A stretch of 64,000 bases of DNA, taken from contig CAMAQF010000005.1 in the NCBI GenBank assembly GCA_945860265.1, positions 20,320 to 84,319 of the forward strand, read 5' to 3'. The DNA is from Emticicia agri (lineage in GTDB: Bacteria; Bacteroidota; Bacteroidia; Cytophagales; Spirosomataceae). The notes under the pieces are model-generated. The model was not told where the DNA came from and did not search any database. It saw nothing but the letters and a program-made list of their open reading frames with translations. Positions 47,891 through 58,894 of the stretch are shown in pieces; within the stretch, counting starts at the first letter, position 1; every line of letters begins with the position of its first letter. The position numbers and the translations under genes are program-made.

Positions 47891-49984
47891 ATGAAAAAAA
47901 TCCTTATTTCTCTCTTGTTCCCCAGTTTAGCAATGGCACAGTACAATTATCCAGTTACAAAAAAAATCGACCACACAGACAATTATCACGGCACGACCGT
48001 TGCCGATCCGTACCGTTGGCTCGAAGATGACCGCTCGGCGGAAACTTCCGAGTGGGTGAAGCAACAAAATGCGGTCACGACAAAGTATTTCGAGCAAATT
48101 CCTTATCGTGCGGATGTGATGAAAAGGTTGGAAAAAATCTTTAACTATGCCAAATACTCATCACCTTCCCGCAAAGGAGAGTGGTTTTATTTCTACAAAA
48201 ATGATGGCCTACAAAATCAGTCGGTATTTTATCGCCAAAAAGGCTTGAATGGAACGCCCGAACTGGTGATTGACCCGAATAAACTTTCGACAGATGGCAC
48301 TACTCGTTTAGTACAGTTTGTATTATCGAAAGATGGAAAATACGGTGCAATGGCTTTATCAAAAGGTGGTTCCGATTGGCAAGATATTTTGATTATGGAT
48401 ATGGCAACGAAAAAAAACCTCAGCGATAAACTTGAATGGGTGAAAGTTTCAGGAATTTCGTGGCAAGGAAAAGGCTTCTATTATAGCCGATATCCGAAAC
48501 CCGAAGGAAGTGCTTTGGCCGCCAAAAACGAAAATCACCAAGTGTTTTTTCATAAAGTGGGTACAAGTCAAGAAGTTGATGAATTAGTATTTGAAGACAA
48601 AGCAAATCCGCAACGTTTCAATGGTGTTTACGCAACCGAAGATGAGAAATTTGCGTTCTTGAGCATCAGCGACCGTGGCAAAGGGAAAGATGGTAACGCC
48701 TTGTATTACAGAGCTTTAGGTCAAAAAGAATTCAAACCGATTATTTCAGAAATCACTGATTTTAGCTTTTCAATAATTGATAATGTTGGACAAGCATTTT
48801 TGATTAAAACAAACAAAGATGCCCCGAATGATAAGGTAGAAAAATATGATATTGCAACTGGAAAATGGAGTAGTATTTTACCCGAAAAACCTGAGCCATT
48901 ACAAGGCGTAGGAACGGCTGGCGGAAAATTATTTGCAACTTATTTGAAGGATGTTACAACTCGTGCCTACGTTTTTGATTTGAAAGGAAAACTCGAAAAC
49001 GAAGTACAATTGCCAAGCTTAGGTTCGGCTGGTGGCTTTGGTGGCGAAGCTGACGATAAATTTGTGTTTTATACTTTCAGCACTTTCAACTACCCTCCTA
49101 CTATTTTCAGATACGATATTGCAAGCAAGAAAAGCACGGTTTTCCGATCTCCAGAAGTTGATTTTAAGGCAACCGATTTTGAGACAAAACAAGTTTTTTA
49201 TACAAGCAAAGACGGCACGAAAGTCCCGATGTTTATCGTTTATAAAAAAGGCTTGAAACTCAACGGACAAAATCCAACTTTGCTTTATGGCTACGGTGGT
49301 TTCAATATAAATTTGAATCCAAGTTTTAGTCCAACTTTGATACCGTTTTTGGAGCAAGGTGGTGTTTATGCTTCGGCAAACTTGCGTGGTGGCGGCGAAT
49401 ATGGTGAAAAATGGCACGAACAAGGCATGAAACTCAAAAAACAGAACGTTTTTGATGATTTTATTGCGGCAGGGGAATATTTGATAGCTCAAAAATATTG
49501 TGATAATTCACATTTGGCTATTCGTGGTGGCTCAAACGGTGGACTTTTGGTTGGGGCAGTAATGAACCAAAGACCAGATTTGGCAAAAGTTGCTATTCCG
49601 CAAGTGGGTGTGATGGATATGTTGCGTTTTCAAAAATTTACAATTGGCTGGAATTGGATTGCAGATTATGGTTCGTCAGATAATGCTGAAGAATTTAAAG
49701 TTCAATATACCTATTCGCCATTGCATAACATTAAGGCTGGTATTAATTATCCTGCAACACTCATCACAACGGCAGACCACGATGATAGAGTTGTACCTGC
49801 ACATTCATTCAAATATGCAGCCACTTTGCAAGAAATCGGAGCAGCAAGCAGCAAAAATCCATTATTGATAAAAATTGACACAAACTCTGGGCACGGAGCA
49901 AGTAATACAAAGAAAAACCTAGAATCAACGGCTGATATTTATGCCTTTATTTGGTGGAATATGGGTTTTGTTCCGAAGTTTTAA
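47891..49984 (+). CDS. Prolyl oligopeptidase family protein (S9A)
   Basis: DNYHGTTVADPYRWLEDDRS; NLRGGGEYGEKWHEQG; IRGGSNGGLLVGAVMNQRPDL; DHDDRVVPAHSFKYAA. Confidence 0.97.
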   Translation: MKKILISLLFPSLAMAQYNYPVTKKIDHTDNYHGTTVADPYRWLEDDRSAETSEWVKQQNAVTTKYFEQIPYRADVMKRLEKIFNYAKYSSPSRKGEWFYFYKNDGLQNQSVFYRQKGLNGTPELVIDPNKLSTDGTTRLVQFVLSKDGKYGAMALSKGGSDWQDILIMDMATKKNLSDKLEWVKVSGISWQGKGFYYSRYPKPEGSALAAKNENHQVFFHKVGTSQEVDELVFEDKANPQRFNGVYATEDEKFAFLSISDRGKGKDGNALYYRALGQKEFKPIISEITDFSFSIIDNVGQAFLIKTNKDAPNDKVEKYDIATGKWSSILPEKPEPLQGVGTAGGKLFATYLKDVTTRAYVFDLKGKLENEVQLPSLGSAGGFGGEADDKFVFYTFSTFNYPPTIFRYDIASKKSTVFRSPEVDFKATDFETKQVFYTSKDGTKVPMFIVYKKGLKLNGQNPTLLYGYGGFNINLNPSFSPTLIPFLEQGGVYASANLRGGGEYGEKWHEQGMKLKKQNVFDDFIAAGEYLIAQKYCDNSHLAIRGGSNGGLLVGAVMNQRPDLAKVAIPQVGVMDMLRFQKFTIGWNWIADYGSSDNAEEFKVQYTYSPLHNIKAGINYPATLITTADHDDRVVPAHSFKYAATLQEIGAASSKNPLLIKIDTNSGHGASNTKKNLESTADIYAFIWWNMGFVPKF

Positions 49985-50551
49985 ATGAAAAAGCAGCCAA
50001 CTTTTATTAATATCTTAAATTTTACTGAATGGAAGTGGGAAAGAAATAAAGCAATGGCTGCTTTGGTGAAAGGATTGAAAAAGTAGAATTTTGAACATAT
50101 TAAAATTAATAATTAGAATTTTAAATACAATCATTCCATAGAATACTTATTCTTGATCAAACATAAAAAAAGCATACAGAAAAAATAAACACATTGATTA
50201 CAGTATAGCGGATACTTCTTGCATCTAAAACCCTGGAAAATTTTAACCAAACAAGAGACAAGCGAAACGCTCACGTTCTGCGTGGGCATTGCTTGACTTT
50301 GTGAGAATGCTTACCAAAGCCTTAGAAGCGGAGTCGTTGACGATTCACGCTATTTTTATGTGTAAACCATACCTTATTAACGAAAAATAAATAAAAAGGC
50401 TGGTCGGCACACAGATTGATTTGGTGTATTGAATAATACGATAATATTAATCGACAATTTTGCGAGCAGCTAAATGGCGGTCTGTATGCTAATAAACTTA
50501 CCGTGTGGCCTTAGCTATTGACGATGAGCTACTTAAGGTCTAAAATAAGAC

Positions 50552-50587
50552 CAAACAAATTTATTTAGCTTGCAAATTTGTTTTTTT
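50552..50587. terminator. Hairpin with T tract in unannotated intergenic region
   Basis: AACAAATTT-atttagcttgc-AAATTTGTTTTTTT. Confidence 0.55.
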
Positions 50588-50661
50588 AATATGGAAATCT
50601 TAAGTTTGATACAATTAAAATCATTTAAGTAAATATTATTTAAAATTTAAAACACATCAAA

Positions 50662-51378
50662 ATGAAGTTATTTTTAATCGGTTTATTTATTGTTTTGGGT
50701 TCAACTTATGCAATTTCTCAATCTGCTTTTAATGGTTTTTATGTTCAAGTTAGTGGTGGTTATGGAACTACCACACCCGATAGTAAAGGCGGGTCTGGAG
50801 CAGCTGTGATTGGCGGCAAATCAAATCCTTTTACTTTTGTTACTGATCACAAAACCCATAATGATTTTATGGGAACAGCAACCGTAGGATATACGTTTAG
50901 CATTAGCAAAAAATTCTTGTTAGGTGTCGGTGCTGAATTTACCAAAAATGATGGTAGCTGGACAACTATTACAACAACTAACAACTACAATGTGAAAACC
51001 GTAGATGAGTATAGAATATTGCACAGCTATGATTTCTTCTTGTCTCCAGCGTATGCGATTGATGAAAATAAATTAGTTAGTGCAAAGGTTGGTTATGCTC
51101 GTTCTTTGACTGATAATGAAATTACTGGAACAGTTAGTGCTCACCACCAAACCGGGGGCTATATAGCAGGCGTAGGGTACAAGCAAATCATCAAGAGGCG
51201 TTGTTATGGCCTTGCTGAGGTTGAATACAATCGTACTGCAAATCAAACATACGATAACAGTGGAGTTTCTGTTAATGGTTATCCATTTACATCTACATTA
51301 GAATTAAGTTCACATAGCTTTCGCTTTCAAGTTGGTATAGGTTTTCTTATTAAGGGAAAAATACTAACCACGAAATAA
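50662..51378 (+). CDS. Outer membrane beta-barrel (opacity-like) protein
   Basis: Signal peptide; alternating amphipathic strands, GFYVQVSGGYG, terminal SFRFQVGIGFLI. Confidence 0.75.
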   Translation: MKLFLIGLFIVLGSTYAISQSAFNGFYVQVSGGYGTTTPDSKGGSGAAVIGGKSNPFTFVTDHKTHNDFMGTATVGYTFSISKKFLLGVGAEFTKNDGSWTTITTTNNYNVKTVDEYRILHSYDFFLSPAYAIDENKLVSAKVGYARSLTDNEITGTVSAHHQTGGYIAGVGYKQIIKRRCYGLAEVEYNRTANQTYDNSGVSVNGYPFTSTLELSSHSFRFQVGIGFLIKGKILTTK

Positions 51379-51490
51379 CTTCTAACCAACTAAAAGTTGG
51401 TGATAGGTTATATTGTGTAATTGATTAAGTGTTAAAATTAGCAACGATTTTTTTTATCTTTACTAAATTGAAGTAAGCTTCACTAATTCT

Positions 51491-51528
51491 AAAAAAACTT
51501 CCTGTCAATCGATAGGAAGTTTTTTTGT
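51491..51528. terminator. Intrinsic terminator
   Basis: AAAAAACTTCCTgtcaatcgatAGGAAGTTTTTTTG. Confidence 0.85.
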
Positions 51529-51809
51529 CTCTAATCTACTGCTTAGCTTCCTCCTAACTGTAACGTTTCAAAACAGTCGCTCGCACAATTGCCGATTTAG
51601 ATAGAAAGGAAAAAATCGAAACCGCCAATCTCTCAGAAGCCATACTATACCGATAAGGGCTTATTTATGGCTTGCTTAAAAAGTCCTAACTATTTTGACT
51701 ATCAAATATATAGATGGATATTTTGTGCCTATTCTTAATTCGACATAAAAACGTTCTTTTTCAAAAAAAACAATCCTAATTCCAATATTCTAACTTATTG
51801 ATGACCTGC

Positions 51810-52139
51810 TCAATTTGATATTTGAAACTTTTTCAGCAAACCATAAATATTTTGTTGACTTTCAAACAGAATTTTAGCTTGAAAATACGCAGCTTGTTCA
51901 CGCTCCAATTCAGCAAATTTCTTATTCAATAAATCATACCAAATAGATTTCATCGTAGGCGTTTCAAGGTCTCTAACATCTTGAAAAGCTTCGTTCATAC
52001 GTTGTTTTGTAGCTTCAATTTTGATATAATCGGCAGCTTGAACTCGCTTTGCTTCTTGTATTTTCTGTGCAATTTGCTTTCTATTTTCAAGCTTTTGGCT
52101 AATGTTTAATAATTCGGCATTGAGTGAATCTGGAATCAT
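51810..52139 (-). CDS. Predicted coiled-coil hypothetical protein (109 aa)
   Basis: ORF with heptad-like Leu/Ile/Gln pattern; family not recognised. Confidence 0.65.
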   Translation of the reverse strand: MIPDSLNAELLNISQKLENRKQIAQKIQEAKRVQAADYIKIEATKQRMNEAFQDVRDLETPTMKSIWYDLLNKKFAELEREQAAYFQAKILFESQQNIYGLLKKFQISN

Positions 52140-52300
52140 ATTTTTCGGTTTAATTTGGAAACGAATCTTGAATTAAAACTTTCAATATCAAATCATTTTT
52201 TAGCTGAAAGACCTGTTTTGAGATTTTATGACGAAAATTGATATAAATTTTATTAATTCAAGAAAAATTACCAAAAACCAACACAATTCATAAAATCACT

Positions 52301-54541
52301 TTACAAATTCAACCAATAAGTCACTTTTGCCAAAATTGCTCGGTTTTTTGGCATCCAAGTTTCGGTGTTGTAATTATCGGTATAAACCAAGAAGATGTCA
52401 GACACAGGAGCAAAACGCCATTGCAAACGAGAATTGACGTTTACGTTTTTAAATTGGCTATTATACTGCACATAAGTTGTCCAAAACAGACTTTTTGTAA
52501 ATGTTAAATCAAGTTTTGGACCAACTAAATATACTTGATTTTTGCCAGTTGAAAGATTGATATTGTTGTAACTAAAATTGACGGAGAAAAAACCATAAGG
52601 CTGAAAACGATAAGAAGCATTTCCGACTAAACTCACGATATTTCCATCAAAATACTGCCCAATGAGTGGCTGGAAAAATACCGCCAGTTTTTTACGTTGG
52701 TCAGTAACATAAGTTGTCGAAAAATTATAGTAAGTATAGCTTGTACTCTTTTTGAGCGAAGGCAATTTTCGATTGCTACGCAAAGCATCAAAATCATTGA
52801 AAAGAAAAGTATAATTTTGGTTGAAAGTGATCAATAAATTTGATGTATTCTGAAAACCCAAAAGTAAAAACGGCCCCGCTTGGCGGTCGGTAAGTCCCAA
52901 ACCCAGCTGATTGAATTGGTCATAAGCCAGTCCATAACTCACCCTATTGAGTAAACGTGAATTCGGAAAATAATTAAAACCAATCGTTGGGTTGATATGA
53001 AAGAAATTTTTGCGAGGCACAAAACCCACTTCCGCATCAAAGCCCTTACCTACCCAATCATGCGACCACTTAGCAATTAATTTACGAACGCTATAATTGA
53101 GCATGAAGCCGTGAGCAAATTTTTCGTTTATATCGGTCGGACTGAACACTTGATGATAAAATGCTTTTCCTGTCCAACGATTATCTTTCGAAGCCAAATT
53201 ATACTCCAAACCAGCCACTCCATTATAACGATTAACTCCTTCCCTTTCTCTTCCTAAAACTTGTTTATTAACAAATATCGCCGCAATATTCGAGCGTCCA
53301 AATACTTTTCGTTGCAGAGCAGCAACCGAATAATTCATACTTGGCGTTCCTTTAAAATCGTCGGCCAATGTTTGCGTATTTAGAACTCCAACTCGCCAAT
53401 TATCATCAATTTTTCCACTGATTCTTGCTCCATATAAAATCCTATTCTGCACATTTGTACCCGTTACAGTATCGAGACTAATACCAATTTGTCGAGAGAA
53501 AAATGGACTTACTAACTGATTACCAGCCGATGTGCCGAGCGTTCCCGATGGTGGCACAAATGGATTAGTATTAAAGCTTCCAAAACCCGTAAATAGGTCG
53601 GAATTTTCTAAGAAAAACTGTCGCTGCTCAGGAAAATTTACATCAAAACGAGTCAAGTTTACAACTTGTCGGTCAGCCTCGACATTTGAAAAGTCGGGAT
53701 TTGCGGTCAAATCTAGGTTAAGCCCCGAAGTAATTCCGATTTTTGCATCGCCTCCAAAATTAAGCTTATTTCCAGCGGCAGGGTTTTCGGGATGCTCAAA
53801 ATCATGGGTAGAACTGGCAGACAAATAAGGTATAAAGGAAATATTTGCACCCGATTTTTTTAGTGGTTTTTCAAAAATGATTGGCATTGAATATCCCAAA
53901 TTCATGATAATCTGATTCTGTGGAATCCGCATCAAAGTCGATTGTTCATTGGCTTGGGTATCAAATCTATATGCCTTAAAATTCCATTGTTTACTTCCTT
54001 CTTTAAAACGTAGAGTTGTCAATGGAATTGACAACTCACATATCCAATAACCCTCATACATTTTCGAAATAGCACTCCATTTATTATCCCAATACATATT
54101 GAAATACTCGTTGGCCGTTCCTCCGTTATAAAGCAATGCTTCACGCATGACTCCGTAGGGATTCATCCCAAACAAAAAACTATTGGTTTTGTCATTGAAG
54201 GTATCAAACAAAAAACTCACATTATCATTTCCCCCTGCCCTAAAATCTCGCCTAAAAGAAGGAGTCACATAATTATTCCCAGGCGAATATAATTTTGCAC
54301 CGATGTAAATATTTTTCTCATCATAAGCCAACAAGATTTCGGTCTGATATTTTGCTTTTATGCTATCTTTTGGAAAAAATTCCCAAAACGAAGGCATTTT
54401 TTCGGCAGTTTGCCAGGCTTGTTCATCCAAAGCACCATCAAGTTTAATCTTTTCAGTAATAAATTTTACTGTTGGTGCTTGTTGAGCTTGGGTTTGAAGT
54501 AAAAATAAAAATGAGATAAACAATAGAAGAAGTCTATTCAT
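52301..54541 (-). CDS. DUF5916 domain-containing protein (N-terminal carbohydrate-binding-like, membrane barrel)
   Basis: KLDGALDEQAWQTAEKMPSFWEFFPKD...YDEKNIYIGAKLYSP; NPDFSNVEADRQVVNLTRFDVNFPEQRQFFLENSDLF. Confidence 0.92.
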   Translation of the reverse strand: MNRLLLLFISFLFLLQTQAQQAPTVKFITEKIKLDGALDEQAWQTAEKMPSFWEFFPKDSIKAKYQTEILLAYDEKNIYIGAKLYSPGNNYVTPSFRRDFRAGGNDNVSFLFDTFNDKTNSFLFGMNPYGVMREALLYNGGTANEYFNMYWDNKWSAISKMYEGYWICELSIPLTTLRFKEGSKQWNFKAYRFDTQANEQSTLMRIPQNQIIMNLGYSMPIIFEKPLKKSGANISFIPYLSASSTHDFEHPENPAAGNKLNFGGDAKIGITSGLNLDLTANPDFSNVEADRQVVNLTRFDVNFPEQRQFFLENSDLFTGFGSFNTNPFVPPSGTLGTSAGNQLVSPFFSRQIGISLDTVTGTNVQNRILYGARISGKIDDNWRVGVLNTQTLADDFKGTPSMNYSVAALQRKVFGRSNIAAIFVNKQVLGREREGVNRYNGVAGLEYNLASKDNRWTGKAFYHQVFSPTDINEKFAHGFMLNYSVRKLIAKWSHDWVGKGFDAEVGFVPRKNFFHINPTIGFNYFPNSRLLNRVSYGLAYDQFNQLGLGLTDRQAGPFLLLGFQNTSNLLITFNQNYTFLFNDFDALRSNRKLPSLKKSTSYTYYNFSTTYVTDQRKKLAVFFQPLIGQYFDGNIVSLVGNASYRFQPYGFFSVNFSYNNINLSTGKNQVYLVGPKLDLTFTKSLFWTTYVQYNSQFKNVNVNSRLQWRFAPVSDIFLVYTDNYNTETWMPKNRAILAKVTYWLNL

Positions 54542-54738
54542 AATAACAGTAGCGTTAAAAATAAGCTACAAAAATACACTTTTATTAGCCTTATTATGCC
54601 TATTCAAGATTTATTTTAGAGTTTTTTTAAGCATTTTTAATTATTTTTTATAAAAAACATATTCTGTCATACCTTTGCTACACAAAATACAATTTTGCTG
54701 AAATACGAATAAACTCAAATTTTTAATCATTCAATTAT

Positions 54739-55791
54739 ATGAAATCCATTTTTGTTATTTTCACACTGATTACTGTTAATTACTCTCTTATTTTTGCACA
54801 AACACCTGACGAAAAACACCTTAAAAACCTTCGGCAATTGACTTTTGGAGGTAATAATGCAGAGGCCTATTTTAGCCGTGATAGTAAATACATTAGTTTC
54901 CAATCTGATAACCCTGCATGGGGACTTTCATGTGACCAAATTTTTTATATGGATGTTGAAAAAGGTTTGAAAGACCCAAAGCAGCGTCCCGATTTTATAA
55001 GTACTAGTTTTGGACGCACAACTTGTAGCTTTTTTATGCCAAACGGCAAAGAAATTCTTTACGGAAGTACGCACGAAGTGGGTGGACATGCTTGTCCTCC
55101 AATACCTGAAACGGGCAAAAAATATCTCTGGGCAATCTACGATAGTTTTGATATTTACGTGGCTGATTTGAAAGGTAAAGTAAAAAGACGCTTAACAAAT
55201 ACGCCAGGCTACGATGCCGAAGCGACGGTTTCACCCGATGGCAAAAAAATTGTTTTTACCAGTACTCGAAATGGTGATTTAGATTTATATATCATGGATA
55301 TTGATGGCAAAAATGTAAAGCAAATCACCAACGAATTGGGATACGATGGCGGTGCGTTTTTCTCGCCCGATAGTAAGAAATTGGTTTTTCGTGCATCACG
55401 TTTTGCAAGTGAAGAAGAACGTACAGAGTACAAAGAAAACCTAAAGAAAAACTTGGTTGCTCCAACCAATATGGAGATTTTTACTTGTAATGTTGATGGT
55501 TCGGATTTGAAACAAATCACAAAATTAGGCAAAGCCAACTGGGCTCCATATTTCACACCCAAAGGAGATAAAATCATTTTTGCATCGAATCATCATTCAC
55601 AACGTGGTTATGATTTTCAGTTGTATTTAATAAATATTGATGGAACAAATCTTCAAAAAATCACAAGCGAAAGCAATTTCAATGCTTTCCCGATGTTTAG
55701 TTATGATGGTAAGAAATTGATTTTCAGTTCAAACCGCAATAATGGTGGCACAAGAGATACCAATCTTTTTATTGCCGATTGGGTAGATTGA
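54739..55791 (+). CDS. TolB-like PD40 beta-propeller protein
   Basis: Repeats AYFSRDSKYISFQSD, ATVSPDGKKIVFTSTRNGDLDLYIMDIDGKN, AFFSPDSKKLVFRAS. Confidence 0.92.
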   Translation: MKSIFVIFTLITVNYSLIFAQTPDEKHLKNLRQLTFGGNNAEAYFSRDSKYISFQSDNPAWGLSCDQIFYMDVEKGLKDPKQRPDFISTSFGRTTCSFFMPNGKEILYGSTHEVGGHACPPIPETGKKYLWAIYDSFDIYVADLKGKVKRRLTNTPGYDAEATVSPDGKKIVFTSTRNGDLDLYIMDIDGKNVKQITNELGYDGGAFFSPDSKKLVFRASRFASEEERTEYKENLKKNLVAPTNMEIFTCNVDGSDLKQITKLGKANWAPYFTPKGDKIIFASNHHSQRGYDFQLYLINIDGTNLQKITSESNFNAFPMFSYDGKKLIFSSNRNNGGTRDTNLFIADWVD

Positions 55792-55866
55792 TACACCAAT
55801 AATTAATTGAAAAAAGTACTTGGTTATCAAATAAATAGTATATTTGTACAAAACAAATAAAGCATT

Positions 55867-56349
55867 ATGACAGCATTTATTGAGCAAATTGATGTAGAAG
55901 CCGAATATTTACTCGAACGTGGAAAACCTATGCCAAGTAAAAATCATTCAAAATTAGAATCAAGACTTGCTCGACTTTTGGGTAATGATTAAAAAGAAAA
56001 ATATGATGTATTCGTAGAATTAAGTTTAGAGTTAAATACTGGACGAGTAACCCCTGATTTATGCTTTTTCAAGCCCGAAGTCTCCGATTGGCTTGAAGAT
56101 GAAATAAGAGTAAAAAATGCTCCATTGGGTGTGATTGAAATTGTTTCTCCAAAACAAAGCACGCAAGATTTAGTTGATAATTTAGATTTGTATTTCGGTG
56201 CGGGTGTATTAACGTGTTGGATAGTAATTTCAACCTTCAAAATGATTAATATTTTTCATAGCAAACATAATTATAAAACCTTCATGAGTGGCGAACTTCT
56301 TGATGAAAAGTTGGACATTCGACTAAATTTAGAAGAGGTTTTTAAATAA
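55867..56349 (+). pseudogene. Uma2 family (DUF820, PD-(D/E)XK-like) endonuclease with in-frame TAA
   Basis: Continuous frame MTAFIEQIDVEAEYLLERGKPMPSKNHSKLESRLARLLGND*KEKYDVFVELSLELNTGRVTPDLCFFKPEVSDWLEDEIRVKNAPLGVIEIVSPKQSTQDLVDNLDLYFGAGV...; TAA at 55990-55992. Confidence 0.85.
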
Positions 56350-56395
56350 CATAAATGGCCATTGCCTGTGAGGATACAGCCAATGGCGATACTAT

Positions 56396-57769
56396 TTATC
56401 CTCTCAAAGCCTCAACTTCATCTACAGTTTTCGGAATTGGATTTCCAAGAGTTTTGCTACCAGTTTCCGTGACCAAGCAGTTATCTTCGATTCTGACTCC
56501 ACCAAAATCTCGATAAACATCGAGTTTTGCATAATTTACAAAATTCGTAAACTTGTTTTCTGCCTTCCATTTATCAATCAATTCTGGAATAAAATAGATA
56601 CCTGGTTCAACCGTTAACACATTTCCTGCCTCTAATTCTTTTGCAAATCGTAGTGATTTTAAGCCCAATTGTGTACTTCGCTCCAAACCATCACGGTAGC
56701 CCACATATTTTTCACCCAAATCTTCCATATCATGTACGTCGAGACCAATAGCATGACCTAAACCATGAGGCATAAAAAGCCCTTGTACACCTTCGGCAAG
56801 CATTTCGGTTACGTCTCCATTCAAGAAACCTAAACCTTTCATTCCTTCAAGCATAATTCTATTGGCCGAAATGTGAATTTCTCTATATTGAATATTTGGT
56901 CGAAGTGCTGCAATTGACTCAGTTTCCATTTTCAATACCAAATTATAAATTTCCTTCTGCTTTTCGGTGAATCGTTTGCTAACGGGAATTGTTCGAGTAA
57001 TATCGCCTGCATAAAACATGGCATTTTCGGCACCAGAGTCGTTAATAACCAAACGACCGTCGGTCATTGTCTTTCCATGATAATGATTGTGCAGCGTTTG
57101 TCCATTAACAGTAAAAATAATAGGATAAGATAATTCTCCACCACCTTCCAATGCTTTGGCATGAATCGCTGCCACAATTTCATACTCTTTTTTTCCTGCT
57201 TGAGTCAACTGCATAGCAATAATGTGCATTTCACGAGTGATATTGACGGCGTGTTCCATTTGCACAATTTCTTCATCAGTCTTTATTGAACGTAATGCCA
57301 CAATCGCTTTGACAAGTTCAACCGATGCTTTTTCTTTCAATTGAGCAGTCTGAATACCCAACCACTCACTCATTCGAATCATATTATCGAAGCGATACGG
57401 TGGCGTAAAATGCACTTTTGAAGACTTTTTAAGCCTTTCTGGCAATTTTGAAGGTTCTTCAGTGCGGTATACACCAACCATTCGAGCTTGCTCAGCCAAA
57501 GTTGCTTGAGGGCCGACCCAAATTATATCGTCAATCGTAAAATCGTGTCCGAAGATAATTTCTTCGCCCGAATCTACATCAATGATGCCTGCCAAGCCTG
57601 CGTGACTGATACCAAAAAAATATAAAAAATTGCTATCTTGGCGAAAACGGTATGTATTATCGTGGTAATTCATGGGGGCTTCTTCATTGCCCATTATCAA
57701 AATTAAGCCACTTCCAACTGCTTTTTTTAGTGCGTTACGACGCTCGGTATAGGTCTGTACAGAAAACAT
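56396..57769 (-). CDS. Aminopeptidase P family (M24) Xaa-Pro peptidase
   Basis: MNYHDNTYRFRQDSNFLYFFG; VINDSGAENAMFYAGDITRTIPVS; GLGHAIGLDVHDMEDLGE; LTVEPGIYFIPE; GGVRIEDNCLVTE. Confidence 0.96.
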   Translation of the reverse strand: MFSVQTYTERRNALKKAVGSGLILIMGNEEAPMNYHDNTYRFRQDSNFLYFFGISHAGLAGIIDVDSGEEIIFGHDFTIDDIIWVGPQATLAEQARMVGVYRTEEPSKLPERLKKSSKVHFTPPYRFDNMIRMSEWLGIQTAQLKEKASVELVKAIVALRSIKTDEEIVQMEHAVNITREMHIIAMQLTQAGKKEYEIVAAIHAKALEGGGELSYPIIFTVNGQTLHNHYHGKTMTDGRLVINDSGAENAMFYAGDITRTIPVSKRFTEKQKEIYNLVLKMETESIAALRPNIQYREIHISANRIMLEGMKGLGFLNGDVTEMLAEGVQGLFMPHGLGHAIGLDVHDMEDLGEKYVGYRDGLERSTQLGLKSLRFAKELEAGNVLTVEPGIYFIPELIDKWKAENKFTNFVNYAKLDVYRDFGGVRIEDNCLVTETGSKTLGNPIPKTVDEVEALRG

Positions 57770-58145
57770 AATTTTTTGTTTTTTTTATACCACGAAATAA
57801 AGAAAAGATAGGCAAATTGTCATTATGAAAGCCAAGTATTATTTGATTCAACAAAAAAGGTAAGACTCATTTCTTTATCACCAAAAAACTTTTTATGCTA
57901 TTTTTAAGTATTTTTATCTTATTTAAAGAGAATATGCATTTTTATGTAGGCAATAAAAATATTGATAAAGGGATAGCAAAATCCTAAACAACTATCAATC
58001 AAAGATTTAAGTTTCATACTATTTGATAAATTGGAAAAATAAAAATAAAAAAACTTTCAGAATATTTTGAAAATTCAAAAAGATTATTTTAATTTGTGAT
58101 ACAAATACACTTACGTGCTTAAATATAAAAAGTTAAAAAATTAAG

Positions 58146-58661
58146 ATGGCTCTCATGGAATTAAAAGAAGCGAAAGATAAATTTATCCATACATGGGGTA
58201 CGCTTGCCACACAATGGGGTATAAACCGAACAATGGCTCAGATACATGCATTGCTTTTGCTTTCGTCTAAATCAATGAATGCTGATGAAATCATGGCTGA
58301 CCTACAAATTTCGAGAGGAAACGTGAACATGAACCTCAGAGATTTAATGGATTGGAAATTGATTTATAAACAACTCTTACCAGGTGAAAGAAAGGAGTTT
58401 TTCATAGCGGAAAAAGATATTTGGAAAGTTGCCAAGCAAATTGCAAAAGAGCGACGACGTAGAGAAATTGGGCCACTAATCGAGGCAATGGAAGATTTGA
58501 AAGAGGGAATACAACCCGATACTGTTGAGAAAGAAGAATTTTTGAAAATAGTAAACGACATCAGCAAGGTTTCGATATTTGCCGATAATACAATGACATC
58601 TTTACTAAAATCCGATGAAAATTGGTTAATGAATAATTTTATAAAGGTTTTTAATAAGTAG
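58146..58661 (+). CDS. GbsR/MarR family transcriptional regulator
   Basis: WGTLATQWGINRTMAQIHALLLLSSKSMNADEIMADLQISRGNVNMNLRDLMDWKLI. Confidence 0.92.
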   Translation: MALMELKEAKDKFIHTWGTLATQWGINRTMAQIHALLLLSSKSMNADEIMADLQISRGNVNMNLRDLMDWKLIYKQLLPGERKEFFIAEKDIWKVAKQIAKERRRREIGPLIEAMEDLKEGIQPDTVEKEEFLKIVNDISKVSIFADNTMTSLLKSDENWLMNNFIKVFNK

Positions 58662-58708
58662 TTACATGACTTTTCGGAGTCATGGTTTTTTGGAGTTTTT
58701 GTAGTCAT

Positions 58709-58748
58709 GCAGTAATTTTCTCATAGATAGAGAATTACTGCTTTTTTA
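58709..58748. terminator. Intrinsic terminator
   Basis: GCAGTAATTtTCTC-atagata-GAGAATTACTGCTTTTTT. Confidence 0.8.
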
Positions 58749-58894
58749 TGTGAAAAATGTCATTGATAAGTACTATGGCAAAAGTAGCTAACAAAAAAAC
58801 ACTCTTTAATTTACTAATAATTAAGATTTTTTAGCTGCGGCGAAACGTATCGAATTATTTATCTCGTAACTGTCTAAATACTTAATGTGCCCTT

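Noticed and set aside
49985-50086. 33-aa ORF MKKQPTFINILNFTEWKWERNKAMAALVKGLKK abutting the prolyl oligopeptidase stop
   Set aside because: Very short, no evidence of conservation, may be chance or a remnant
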